This document shows, in pieces, positions 48,901-60,320 of a DNA stretch of 64,000 bases. This DNA comes from Tribonema minus. Its lineage: Eukaryota; Sar; Xanthophyceae; Tribonematales; Tribonemataceae. A program made the position numbers and the translations under genes. The notes under the pieces were generated by a model. It was not told the origin of the DNA and made no database searches. It saw nothing but the letters and a program-made list of their open reading frames with translations. The stretch lies in assembly GCA_017506865.1 (NCBI GenBank), contig JAFCMP010000201.1, positions 868,001-932,000 of the forward strand, read 5' to 3'. Every line of letters starts with the position of its first letter. Position 1 is the stretch's first letter.

Positions 48901-51900
48901 TTTGGCAGTATCTGAACATCGTACCTACTGAATAAGCATGTACTCCGTACTTCTATGAAGCTGTGATGGGGGTGCAGAAAAGGGGGAAGGGGGCTGGAGT
49001 CACAAATACCAATGGCGACTAGAATGCAGTTGGTAGATGCTGCAAGGGGACGAGCAGAGAAGGCAAATAAGCGTTGAAATGCATGCAAAATCAAGTGATA
49101 TAGTCTACATATGTAAGACAAGTTTTTGGAATACTGTTGAAGGAAGGCCTCTCTGGGCCAGCAGAACTGCGCTGTGCAAGCAGTAGTGCACCACACACCA
49201 CCAGATCCATGCAAGAGCGATTCCATTCATGCGTGAAAGCAATGCAGTGACACTTCATCTTCACTGCTCCACAACCCTAACCCTAGGGTAACAGGCAATG
49301 CTACCACACATACTGCAGTTGAAATAGTGTCCTGTCCCCCCAGTTTTGGTGTTATTGGCGGCGTGATGCAGGCAGCAGAGGCCACTGCTGAGCAGCTGAT
49401 GTAGCGTTTGCGGCATACATACACTTCAAGTTTAACTTCAAGATGTTAGTCTCAGCTTCGAAGGCAGTGCAAAAGTGGGAATTGGATATTTGTAATGCTC
49501 AGTGTCAGAGAAGCAATGCAATTGAGGCCGCACTGCAAAGACATCTGTGAGCAGTGCAGGCACTGATGTTGGTCGGCACGAAAGAGAACAAGCATTGGCC
49601 ATGCATCATGTTATCTGTGTGCTGAGATGCTTGACGACGTGAATCAGTGCTTGTAACTTGAAGTATAAAACACAGCCATGTATGTGCCTCGCAGCATGCC
49701 ACCTCGGATTGGTGCAAGCGGCACAGCTGTACCTTGTCAGAGTGCATTGTGATGTACATCGCAAACACATACATTTGGGGAAGGCTTGTAAAACGGTAGG
49801 TACCTGATGTGTATACGCAAATCTACTGTGACAGTGAATTGATGGCTTAATCTATGATTGGGTCATGTGAAATGACGGTATCTGCCTCGCAGCACTGCAG
49901 CTGCCTGGAGAAGCCGGAACTGCAGCTGAAGTCTTGTTGCCAGTTCATATTCGCCAAGAAGCAAATGTCACAATGGAAACGAATCAAAAGATCGTAGAGC
50001 TCTAGGTGACAAAGGATGTCTAGCCGCAAGTGCCTTCCACCAATAACCGTGGTCGCCGCTGCTGCAGTCATTGGCCATGAGTCAAACAGTGCCATCATAT
50101 CCACAGGTCAAAAGACTTCTGTGTGCGAGTTTTTTAGCGTTCGAGGGCATGGGTGTTCAGTATGGAAAGGTCTCAAGTGTTCGGTAGGCCAGCTCCAGCT
50201 GGTAGCCCAAAACACAGGAGGTGCAGCAGCTATTGACAGCGCTCTAGAATGCGCGTAGTGTAGAAGGTGGTGTGCGGGGCTTTTGCAATATATGCTATAT
50301 ATTATCATGATCCGTACTGTATGCACGAATGCCTGCTGCAGCCAGTGCGAGTGGCGACAGTACATTTGGTCACGTCACATTTACCCACCCTCGTACTGCA
50401 CTTTGCTGCTGTACTTTCTTGGTCAGCCTGCGCTGGCAGTAAATTACGGCACGCTGTTTGGCGTGGACTGTGGCCTGATGGGCATGGTCACAGCTACGCC
50501 CTTTGAGAGCCTGGACGCGGCTGGCGTCAGTGCTCTGCGTAAGGTCAGCTCTCAGTGCATACATACCGCCGTGCGTCAGTGCTCATCAGTGCTCAACACA
50601 TTTGGTACTCATGATAGGTCAGCTCTCAGTTAGGGTTGCCAAAACCGTACCTTTTTTACAAATATACTCCGTAAATTGTAACGTAATTTGACCGTAAACT
50701 CCTGCCTATTGAGGTTTTGGAGAACGTCGATACCATTTTTGCGTCTGGCACAGTAAGCCCGAAGATAAACCTCAGGGCACCCGAAGCTGTGGTCAAGATC
50801 AGCATGGTTTACGCTACAAATACCGTTGACCGTATTTTTTCAATAATACCGGTTTGGCAACCCTACTCTCAGTACATACCGCTGCGTCAGTGCTCATGTG
50901 TCAATTGTTTTCTGCATCATGCAAAGCATGTTTGATGTTAATGCGGCCAACATCAGTGCTCTGCACAAGATCAGCTCTCAGTACGTACATACCGCCGTGC
51001 GTTAATGCTCATTTGCTGATCGTGCTCTGCACAGTGCTCAACACATTTGGTATTCTTTTAAGTTAGTTAAAATAGATCAGCTCTCAGTAGATGCCGCCGT
51101 GCGTCAGTGCTCGTTGCTGATCGTGCTCTGCATCAGTGCTCAACCTTTTTGGTGTAAGCACGGCCGGTGTCAGTGCGCTGTGCAACGTTAGCTCTCACCA
51201 TCACCGTGCGTCAGTGCTCATTGTCGTGCTCTGCATCAGTGCTCATTACCTGCTGCATAAGTCTGTGTCACAGACTGTGTATCATTGCTCCTCATGCATA
51301 CAGCAGCAGTGCTCAAAATGCTTGCCATGGGCTGCCTGCCCAGCATCAGTGCTTGGCAAAAGCAGTATTCGGAGCATCATTGCTCATGCTGATGGTCACT
51401 GTCGATTGCGCGACATGCATACACACAGAGGGGCAGTGTTCAGCATGTGCTTGTCGAATCACATTGCCTCATTGCCTGGGGTCTGACGAAAGTCAGCAAA
51501 TCGTGTGCCCTCTGCTGTTTGCGTCACTGCACCATCATCAATAAAGCAGGAAAAATCGGTCTGACAGCACTGTTGAGCTACAGACGCGGACATGGCATGT
51601 GGCTTATGATGCATGGTGAATGAATCTCCAAACCTCGGCTGCTGTTTGCTCATATTTTGAACCACCACACTTGCACAGTGAAGGAAAAAAATCTAGTGCG
51701 GTGCGTGCCGGTCGCGAGCACATACAACTTGAAAGTGTCTCAAGAGTGCTTGGTGGTCACTTCCTGACATGTACCTACCTACATGGCTGCTCATCGTGCA
51801 GCTCGTGACGGCAGTGCAGCAGCTGGCAGCATCGCTCACCGACTCAGCGCCGCAAGGCAGCGATGCTCAACACAAGCTGCAGCTGCTCAGCATCCACATC

Positions 51901-54900
51901 AAGGGGCTGCTTCTGGCGGCACAAACGCCCAACATGCATCCACAATCGGTGAGTTACCCTTGACCACTGGTTGTCTCTGGTGAGGATTGCAGTTCGTCAG
52001 GCTGTCGAGCATCGTGGCCGTGTGTGCAAGTATCTTATTTCCGTAGAAACCTCTTGTCAGAGAGCATTCGTCTTGTGCTATGAGACCTTGCACATGCAGT
52101 GAATCTCCATCATAACCAACCCTCACAACGTAGATCATCACATGCCCAGGTGTGCTTGCTGACAATGCCACATGGCAAGGCCATGGTCCATGACTTCCGT
52201 CATTTGTGTAGTCGTTGTGGCGCATCTACCCGATCAAGTGGCAGTGGTAAGTTCTTGTTTGGCAAGCCTTGGCCACTAACCCTAACCCTACCTCTAAGGT
52301 TTGGCCACGGTTCACAACTTCCAGCATTTATATTGTCTTCGTGACGCATCCTCTGATCAATTGGCAGCAACTTGGCAGAGGCGTGGTGGCAGGCCTGGAC
52401 CTTAACTTGCAAACTTGAACCTCAACTTAAACTCTCGTGCAGGCTTAGACCTCAACTTCATCTCTTATGTCCAAACTTAACCTCCACCTGTCATGCGCAC
52501 CCATCAGATGAACTTCCACCACCCTGCAACTTCCGCTCATCCATCCCACTACTGTGGATGACGAGTGTGGCACTTGACAGGATGCCCGAGTTAAACGTGA
52601 CTGCCAATTTTCATATTGTGGTGTTGATCGCTCATCCTCTGATCAGGTGACAGAGGCACTGGCTGGCTTGAAGTTTTATCTGAATTCTTCACCCTTGTTA
52701 ATCTGCTTGCCCATGCTATCAGATGGTGAAATTGGCACCTGAGAAGGTGGCCAAGTTGAAGGACCAGATCAAGCGCGTGGAGAAAGAGCTGCAAACATTT
52801 GCTGACGAGGTTCCCTCCTACCCCCCTGATAATCAGGTGACACACACGTTGAGATTTGCTCTTCTTGAGAATGTGCACTCGTGACGTTTTGAGTTCACGA
52901 TGCTCTGGCCTCAGTGCAAACGTCTGGTGAGCGCTGCTGCATATGGGTAACTGATGAAGTTTGCTCTACTCCAGTGTTACTGTAATTTCCATCAAGTAAT
53001 TCACGATGCTGCCTTGTCGCTGTCTGCCAGTGAGGTCGCAGCACTTGTATCATCTGCCTCTGTAAGTATTTGTACCTAGTGCGCTTCTGGTGCAAGATGC
53101 GTTAGTGTTTGTCGCTACTTGGAGACGCACACTTTTTGCGGACCTGGCTAACCGAGAGGACGATGCACAGCAGCAATTTCTTAGCTGTGCGCCCCCTACA
53201 AGCATGAGCGGCACAAACAGCACGCAAGCTACCTGATGTCATGTGCTTCAGCCTTGCCAACGTGGTTGCTTCCGTTTTGCCCGCTCACCACCACGCGTGG
53301 TCAGTGCTGATGCGATAGCATGTCAGCACCACGTAGCGATGTCTGTTATGATGACATGGCAGCGGCACGTGCTGAGCGCTGGTGTCAGGCGCTGAGCAAT
53401 GATTTGTTTTAAAACGCGACTGCGGCACATTTTGCGCGCTGACACCAGGGCTGATCGCTGATGCAGTAACACGACAGAATCACATGCCAGGCGCTGATGT
53501 CAGGACTGAGCGCTGATGCGATCACACAACATGCGCTGAGCACTGACTTTAGGGCTGAGCGCTGATGCAATAAACATGCATACTCACCGCTGAAATCAGG
53601 GCTGAGCACTGATGCAGCAGCACCTGCTGAGCACTGACTTAAGGGACTGCTGCCCCCTCTGACGAGCTCCGACTGACACATGAGCTTCCACTCGCACACG
53701 AGCTTGCACTCACACATGAGCTTCCACTCACACACGCGCTTCCATTCACACACGAGCTTCAATCACACACGCGAGGTTTGCTGTGTTGACTCCACAGATT
53801 GCTGCAGTGAACGCCCTGTCCACAGTGGTGCATCACGGCGCCTTCGCCATCCCGCGCGTTGCCGCCATCTTCACCCACTGGCTTCAACAGTCACACGGCT
53901 TAACAACGGAACGTTCTGCTGCCAGCAGCGGCGATGCTGTGGCGGCGGGAGGGGAGGGCAGGGGGGTGGGCGGTGCTGAGGGAGATGTGGCTGCGGGCGG
54001 TGGCGGTCTGTGCAAGACGGCGCTGCATAATGTGGCTGCGTGCTCTGTGGCGATGCTCAACAGTCACGGCAACAGCGCAGGTGACAGAGACTGCGCTCTC
54101 CCGTGCACAGTCGTGGCTTGAGATGACTGGCGGACGACTGCTGCTCTCGCACGTATGCCTCGTACTTGCGCGTGAAAGCAGTGGAGTAGTGACCCTAGCG
54201 TGAGGGCTAAACAACGGTGCCGTTCCTGTCAGTAGAACAACCATTTTTTGTCCCTTGACGCAACATGCGGCAACGGCGCTTACTTTCTCCCCTCCTCAAG
54301 TGCTCGTCTCTGCTGTAGACAGAAGAGCTGCAGCAACACAGCTGACATGGTCTCCTGTTGCCCCCCCCTCCCCCCCCCCTCCTCCCCCACTTCTCAATTT
54401 ATGCAGACTTTGATGGCAAACGGCTGAGGGCGGCACTGCAGGCCAGCAGCACGGTGGGGGCCCTCGCTGCTGCGCCCCTTGATTACGGGGGTGTAGGGGC
54501 GGCTTCGGGGGGGGGACAGGCAGCGAGGGGTGGCTCGGCCAAGCTTGCATCTGTCTTGCCTTCCAGTGATGACCCTGGGTCAAAGCACATTTCTTCAGCC
54601 AAGCCTACTGGTGCCGCAGCTGCTCGGGCAAAGACTAAGTTGGTGGCAGCTCTGGGGCCCAAGTCTGTGTCTGACGCAGAAGGGGACCCTGAGGGGCAGA
54701 CAGGGGGCGCAGAGCAGGTTGCTGTGGCTCCTGAAGTGGGGGCGCGCGGGGCGCAAGGCACTGCAGAGGGGTCAATGGACTGGGTCGGCGAGCCTGACAG
54801 TGATGGTGATGATCAGCAAAGGACAAAGGCTGCGGGCAGGGGGGGGGGGGGAGCAGCGTCAGCGGTGGCGGCGGCATCGGCGGCAGCAGCAGCCAAGTCT

Positions 54901-57900
54901 ACCGCAGGTGCCAAACCAGCTGCTGAGGATGCATCCGCGGCAGCGGCGGCGGTGGCAACGGCACCAGCAGCAGCGGCAGCAGTAGCTGCGATTGATGCTG
55001 CTGGTGATGATGCAGCTCTGGGGGTTGAAGACGCTCCGGAGGGTGCTGCTGGGGCAGAGCAGCGGCAGGGGTCAGAGGAAGAGGGAGGGGGAGGGGGAGG
55101 GGAGCGGAAAGGGGCAAAGGGGGGCGGGCGGGGGAAGCCGGGTGGGGGGAAAGGATGGAACGGGCCTTGGGATCAGGGGGACACACGGTCATTTGGTGTT
55201 GAACTTGGGGAGTCATTCAGCAGGTGAGGCGGGTGAGGAGGCAGGACTGGTGTGTTGTAGCACGCCTCAACTGCAACTGCAATTATTCCAGATTATCATT
55301 ATTAGCGCCAGGTGTGCGCAAGACAGTACCGCGGTGACCTTTCACTGCAGGAGCAGATGTGCGCTGTGTACTGATGTAGGCATATCAGTGAACTTTCTGA
55401 GTAGTCTGTGCCGTCCTCACTGCAAACGATGTGTGCGGACACACGCAGTACTCACGCTTTGCCTCAGTCAATCAATTCATTCACGTCTCTGCAAATTCAT
55501 GCAGATAGGCACGGGCCCAGCAATGCCGCCTGAGAGCGATGAATTCATCCAACAAGAAACATTTTACTGACTCGTTCACGCCTTGCTTCACTGCCTGATC
55601 AACTCTCTCACGTAAGTAACTATGTGATGTTTCTGCGTGCTGGTTGCGTTTGCGCAGGCCCGTGCCAAACGGGCGGGGCAAAGGCCCCGCGCGCTTCCCC
55701 GCTGATTCCTTTGTGAGCTTCTCATACAGCTTCCAGCCGCAGTCCGTCAAGGGCCAACCGGTGAGCCCAACCCTAACCCTTCACCTAACCTCAACCCTTA
55801 GCCTGCAGCATGTTCAGCCGTACTCCAGCGGGGTATGTACGTAGGAGGTTGCGCTTTGATGTGTGTACCAACTGTACGAGTTCCTCATAGAGGGTCAAGT
55901 GGCGATGGAGGCCATGGCGCAGTGGCGACAGCGCGCTGGGGGTACTTGTCTTGAGACACAGTGTCCAGAGGTGGTGAGTATGTATGTGGATGCCATGGGT
56001 ATGTTAGTAGACGTCATGTGCACGTTACCGCTTTTCAGCCGTGTCACGCCTGAAGAGCGCAGATTGCTGTGCCAGCGCGCATACGCGTTCACAATGCGAC
56101 CATGGTACAGCTCTACAGTGCTCTTCTGTTCATTGGTGAGCATGCAGTATTTGAGCAGAAAGCGCTTTCTGTGCCTGGATGCAACGAGGGTATCTGCACC
56201 ATTGCCGCAACTACACATGCAATCTGCATATATGTGCTGACGCGAGTTCAGGTCCACCTTGCCTGTATTGCGGACCTCAAACAGCCTGGCGATCTGGCAG
56301 ATACGGCTTATTGTAAAATAGCATGCATGTAGGCATGCATATGTGCCCCTTGCTTATGCCGTGTTGTGTATGTTTTGTTGTGTTCACAGGGCTGGTATAC
56401 AGGTGGCAGTAGCGGCCCTGTGAGCATCACCTACGACACTGCGCAGGCTGCTGATAGCAGAGGGGCACAGGTGTGCTGCGTCGGCAAAGCCGTCAAGGTG
56501 CGTACACTTCACAATTGAAGTCTTCGTGTACAACTGGTATCACCAGTGTTATGGGCATATGTTAGTATAGTCTTTGATTGGCTGCTGCCATGAATGTGCA
56601 CACAGTGGCTGTGGTTATAGTTTGGTTGTGAATACTGACCAGTGCCGCCGGAGAAAGAAAAAAAACACTTGAAGTACATGATGAGCTACATCAGCAGTTG
56701 ATCATTTTGAAAAGCTTGTATAGAAAGTGTCGTCAAAGTAGTTTGACAATAATCAATGCTGCAAAGTCCCAGACACCCTCAAATTGTGTGTGCTGCATTG
56801 TTGCAGTCTACTGCCCGGTGAAGTGCATGAGCATGTCAAAACTTCAACAAGAAGCCTATTTTTCTCTGAATAACTTGTGTTTCAACAACGGCTACGCATC
56901 TTGAAGTGCATGTCCTCAACAACGCAATGTATGCTCTGCCGCTCCATGGTCTCTGTTGTCATGGCAGGCAAAGCCTCAGGAGTGCGTGTTGCTGTTTGAT
57001 GGCACCACGTTTGTGCTGGAGCGGCTGCACACTGCTGTCAAGACCCTCAAGTGAGCCAATCTGCAGCTGCCATGCAGCATTTTCACCATTTATGAAAGTG
57101 CACCGGTTGATGCAGCGTAAAGTATAGCAAATGCTGAGGACTTCTTGTTAATGCGTGGCATTATCGTGCTTGTGTATGCCTTTTGACACAACGATTGAGG
57201 AGCCTTGTGTGTTGACTGGCTTCTAACATTACACCAGCAGGCAGGTATTCTGCACATTCTGATGCGAGTTTATTTCCTAGTTTATGCTAGTCAGCGGAGC
57301 TCTCTTTTTTTCTTGGCGTCATCATGTTGCTAGTAGGCATCCGTAGTAGCTGGCTCTCCAATACGGCTTGGTGCTTTGTACTGCGATGTCGAGCGTGGGC
57401 AGCTTGGGCTAACAAAAGCCTTTATGCTGCCAATCATCACATACCGATCTTGCTGCCTTCGAAGTGTGTGCGCTGCTTGCCCAGTGCGCAGCACCTTCAA
57501 GTACTTGCGCTCGCAGCAACCCAGGCAGAAAGGCCCCGTGCTGCACAACCCCACTTCAAGAGTAGTGCTGCTGGTGCCGTGGAGCGCAGTGGTTGCAGGC
57601 AATAGGTGCCCACTCGTGGGTGCCCCTCACCACGTGCGCGCTTTGCAGCCTCGCAAGGTCTCATTAAATGCCGCATCGCTGCCTATGTGTCTGGCCTCGA
57701 CGCACTTTCACCATCCCACATGCCGTGAGTAATAGTTTCTAAAAGAAGTGCCACAACGACAGCAACCACAACACCCACGCTCCCACTACCCTCTCAGGCC
57801 CGAAGACGGAGACCAGGGGCCCAAGACCAAACAGCAAGTCGGGCAGGAACTTCAAGGCTTGAAGAAGGCGGCGAAACCGCTGAACCCCAGCGACTTGCGC

Positions 57901-58164
57901 GCACGTGCTCAGGAGCGCAAGCGCCAGCTGGCTGAGAAGGAGTTGGAAGAACAGCAAATGCGAGAGCGCGCGGAAGCCGCGGCTACCGAGGCGCTGGCTG
58001 CCGACCATGATACAAGTATTGTTGAGCCAGAGGAGAATCCCACTGTGACGAGGGCATTCAAGGCGGCGACGGCGGTGATGGAGGCGGAAGACGCAGAGTC
58101 TAAGAGTGGCGACGGCAGTGTCAAAGGTGGAAGGAAGCGCGCGCGCACGGAGAAGGCGCCGTGA
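45964..58164 (+). CDS. Symplekin N-terminal domain fused to an EAF transcription-elongation domain (predicted)
   Basis: Symplekin scaffolds pre-mRNA cleavage and polyadenylation; EAF partners ELL in RNA polymerase II elongation. Exons: 45964-46075, 46852-47093, 48662-48889, 50427-50543, 51802-51948, 52723-52836, 52975-53061, 53798-54080, 54407-55223, 55658-55760, 56390-56497, 56968-57050, 57798-58164. All phases match and the sum is 935 codons plus stop. Exons 5-9 follow plant symplekin: KLQLLSIHIKGLLLAAQTPN, LSASEVAALVSSAS, IAAVNALSTVVHHGAFAIPR, CKTALHNVAACSVAML, DFDGKRLRAALQAS. The 817-bp exon 9 runs without a stop through a Gly/Ala/Ser-rich linker into FGVELGESFS, the EAF start. Then come FVSFSYSFQPQSVKGQP, GPVSITYDT and QECVLLFDGTTFVLERLHTA. 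The end is a Lys/Glu helix and basic GGRKRARTEK (likely nuclear signal). Symplekin's C-terminal half is absent. Alternative: two overlapping genes, EAF starting at the ATG at 54775. Exons 1-4 are less certain. Confidence 0.7.
46658..46821 (+). repeat. 164-bp dispersed repeat, copy 1
   Basis: Matches 49974-50138 at roughly 85-90% by eye, same orientation, both inside introns of the symplekin-EAF gene. A minus-strand frame is open in both copies, reading GGRHLRLTIPYHLELYDLLI here. A plus-strand frame (SRKCLPPIAVVSAAAVLGH) is also open in both. No family recognised. Confidence 0.7.
47857..48044 (+). repeat. Perfect 94-bp tandem duplication with telomere-like motif
   Basis: Units 47857-47950 and 47951-48044 appear identical. 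Each contains TTAGGGTTAGGATAAGGGTT followed by AGGGTCAC, the same strand as a TTAGGG telomere repeat. Identity implies a recent event, or an assembly artefact. Confidence 0.9.
49974..50138 (+). repeat. 164-bp dispersed repeat, copy 2
   Basis: Partner of 46658-46821. Its minus frame reads GGRHLRLDILCHLELYDLLI, so most differences are silent or conservative. Confidence 0.7.
50520..51250 (+). repeat. Copies of the symplekin-EAF exon 4 end, rich in CAGTGCTCA
   Basis: The exon 4 end and donor (GCGTCAGTGCTCTGCGTAAG then GTCAGCTCTCAG) recurs at about 50941-51000 and 51157-51197. The interval also holds many CAGTGCTCA/CATCAGTGCTCA words at irregular spacing. The unit is interrupted by the hAT-type insertion at 50631-50865. 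Confidence 0.75.
50623..50873. mobile_element. Non-autonomous hAT-type miniature transposon
   Basis: The element 50631-50865 (235 bp) begins TAGGGTTGCCAAAACCG and ends CGGTTTGGCAACCCTA, giving 13 perfect terminal inverted bases (TAGGGTTGCCAAA). It is flanked by the perfect 8-bp direct repeat CTCTCAGT (50623-50630 and 50866-50873). An 8-bp target duplication and a YAGGGTTGCC terminus are hallmarks of the hAT superfamily. It has no coding capacity, so it would need transposase from elsewhere. It lies inside an intronic copy of an exon end. Confidence 0.88.
52140..52680 (+). repeat. Diverged tandem units upstream of symplekin-EAF exon 6
   Basis: Three units of 100-330 bp share GGCCA.GGT.CA..ACTTCC, a GTGRCGCATC element and CCTCTGATCA.TTGGCAG or CCTCTGATCAGGTGACAG. 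One includes CTAACCCTAACCCTACCTCT, a telomere-like motif. Confidence 0.55.
53330..53775 (+). repeat. Two adjacent simple arrays before symplekin-EAF exon 8
   Basis: At 53440-53645 about four units share GGGCTGAGCGCTGATGC/GCTGAGCACTGACTT. At 53680-53775 six units of about 16-18 bp share ACACATGAGCTTCCACTC. Both are intronic. Confidence 0.75.
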
Positions 58165-60320
58165 GCCAGCGAGGGTATGTATGCTACAGCGTGCTGCAGC
58201 AGTGTGGCGCCCAGGTCGTTGGCTACGCCCGGCACAGCAGCAGCAACATGACACCGTAGTGATGCTGCCGCTCGGACCGCCGCCCAACAAAGGCACTTGT
58301 GTGGGTTGTATTTGGCAATGGCGCTGGCAGGCAAGGCGGCCGATGCGCTGGCATGTTTATGCAGAGGGATGCGTAATCACACAGCGATCGATGACACCAT
58401 CAGCAAACTGTGCGGCAGCAGTGGGAATGCATACATAGGCAAGGTTGCGCATGCCGGTATGCTCCCCCCCTCCCCGAGCTCCACCAGTGGTCTTCATCAC
58501 TGCTGCACATGTGGCTCGCATACCGGCATGAGCTGTCGTGATTACTCTGCAAACTTGGGTTGGGGTCTGCTAGGAAGCATGAGGCAGAGAGCGCAGGGGG
58601 GGGAGAGAGAGAGATATGGGGGTAGACTGTCAGTGGGGTTGGGTCCTCCCCTGCACACCAAGGGACAGCAAACCCACTCAAATCAATGATGTTTGTTGAC
58701 GCGGTTGCTGATGTGTGAGCTAGCAATGGTCACATTGCGGCACCTGCGGTCGTCTTCGCGTGCTCTGCCACCAAGAGCGCGTGTTTGCGGGTGAAGAGCG
58801 ACATGTTGTCAAGTACTCTCGGGAGTCCGCAATCAGAGTCAGGCCAACAGGCAATTTGCAGACTGTGGCATCAGGCCGCTGTAAACACTGGAAGCCGAAT
58901 ACCGTGCGCATACCTGCCCACTCCACTAGTGCTGCAGAGCGCAGATCCTTGGGAACACTACATGTGACGCAGTGAAACCACTCTGATGCACAGATTCCCC
59001 CCCTTTTTCTCCTGTGTGCATTTGCCTGTATGCTCGTCACCGTCACCAATGGTGTCTCAAGCATGTGTTTGGTAGCATTTGCCGAGTAGACATGAGGCAA
59101 TCATCGTGCAATCATTGATGCAGCCACTGGCATCACCCGCCAGCTTGGGTCGGATGGGAGAAGCAGCACAATCATGATGTTAGGGCAAGTCTAGGATGCA
59201 GACAACCGCCCCCCCCCTGCCCCCCCCCCCCTCCCCCCCCCATCTGTGCCTCTTCGCAGGCGTGTTTCATGTTGCTGTTTTCATGTGCCGCATGATGTGC
59301 GCTGCGGTGCTGACATCACTGTTTCGTCACGTGTACATCACAGCCAATGCATGAGCCCAGTTCAACCCAAGAGTAAGTTGATCTCAGCAAGGTTGAAGGA
59401 CCTGGTACAAGCAAGCGCCTACCACTACATGCGACTGCGGTGATCACCGCTGTCTCATCATCAGCAAGTTCACTCTAGTCATTCCAAGTCAATTTACGCG
59501 CAGAACAAGAAGCGCAGTTTCATCATGCCACTTTCATGTATACGTATGCTGCATCCATCACATGTTCCTCTGTTCTCAAATGTCGGCATTGGCTTCAGAC
59601 AAGTGTTCCACCAACTGGACGAGACATGTCATTCGACAGCGGTAGTTGATGCGTTCTGCTTAAAGACAGAAGAACAATTGGCAGAGTCCGACCAGATTCT
59701 GCCCTGGCATCGCTTCAGCAATGTGCACACTGATTGATAACTGATGTCAAGTGCCCACAACACATCAAGTGCTGCTGCTGTGGTGGAAAAGGTGAGCCTT
59801 CGACACCAGCATATCCATCAATCACCCTATTGTTTGCTGACAAACGGAATTGTCTGAAGTGATGTGACGGTGGGGAGAATTTTTTTTTCAGGAATCAGCT
59901 AGTTTGCTGCAGTCCTACAAGCGTTTAGACCTCCGCATGCTACGCAAATGCTGGCTGGTTGTTTAGACCTCCGCATGCTACTTTGCAATTTTTCAAAACG
60001 TTCACAGTCGTATACGCACGTATATACGCGTACACCCAATATGGCATTTAAAAAAGTACATACCCAGCTTTCACACCCAGTTCACTGCGCCAGAAAGCTG
60101 TTGTGGACAAAAGGCAGATCCGCAGCGATACAGGAGGCTGCGAGACAGTTCCGAGGCGAGAGAACCCGCGAGACCAAGGGCTGCTGCTGGGGCAGTGCTT
60201 CTGGTGCTCTGGTGGCAGGGTGGTGGCCTCTAAGAGGAACCGGGTGGCGGGATCCGCGGGATCTTGGTTTATAAGATCTGGCGTGATGTGCTAGTGCGGA
60301 CGGAAGGCAGGGCTTCAGAG
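58165..60320. other. Spacer between symplekin-EAF and the peptidase gene
   Basis: No exon recognised. A C-rich tract lies at 59208-59241 and a T-run near 59881-59890. If symplekin's C-terminal half were encoded downstream of the EAF part it should begin here, but I see no such block. Confidence 0.45.

Noticed and set aside
50560..51450. CRISPR-like series of a short repeated word
   Set aside because: Spacing is irregular, repeats are only about 9-12 bp, the context is an intron of a eukaryotic gene, and there are no cas genes.
55863..56110. Possible extra exons (LYEFLIEGQVAMEAMAQWRQ and RVTPEERRLLCQRAYAF)
   Set aside because: Protein-like, but no usable acceptor for the first, and the EAF domain reads directly from 55760 to 56390 in phase without them.
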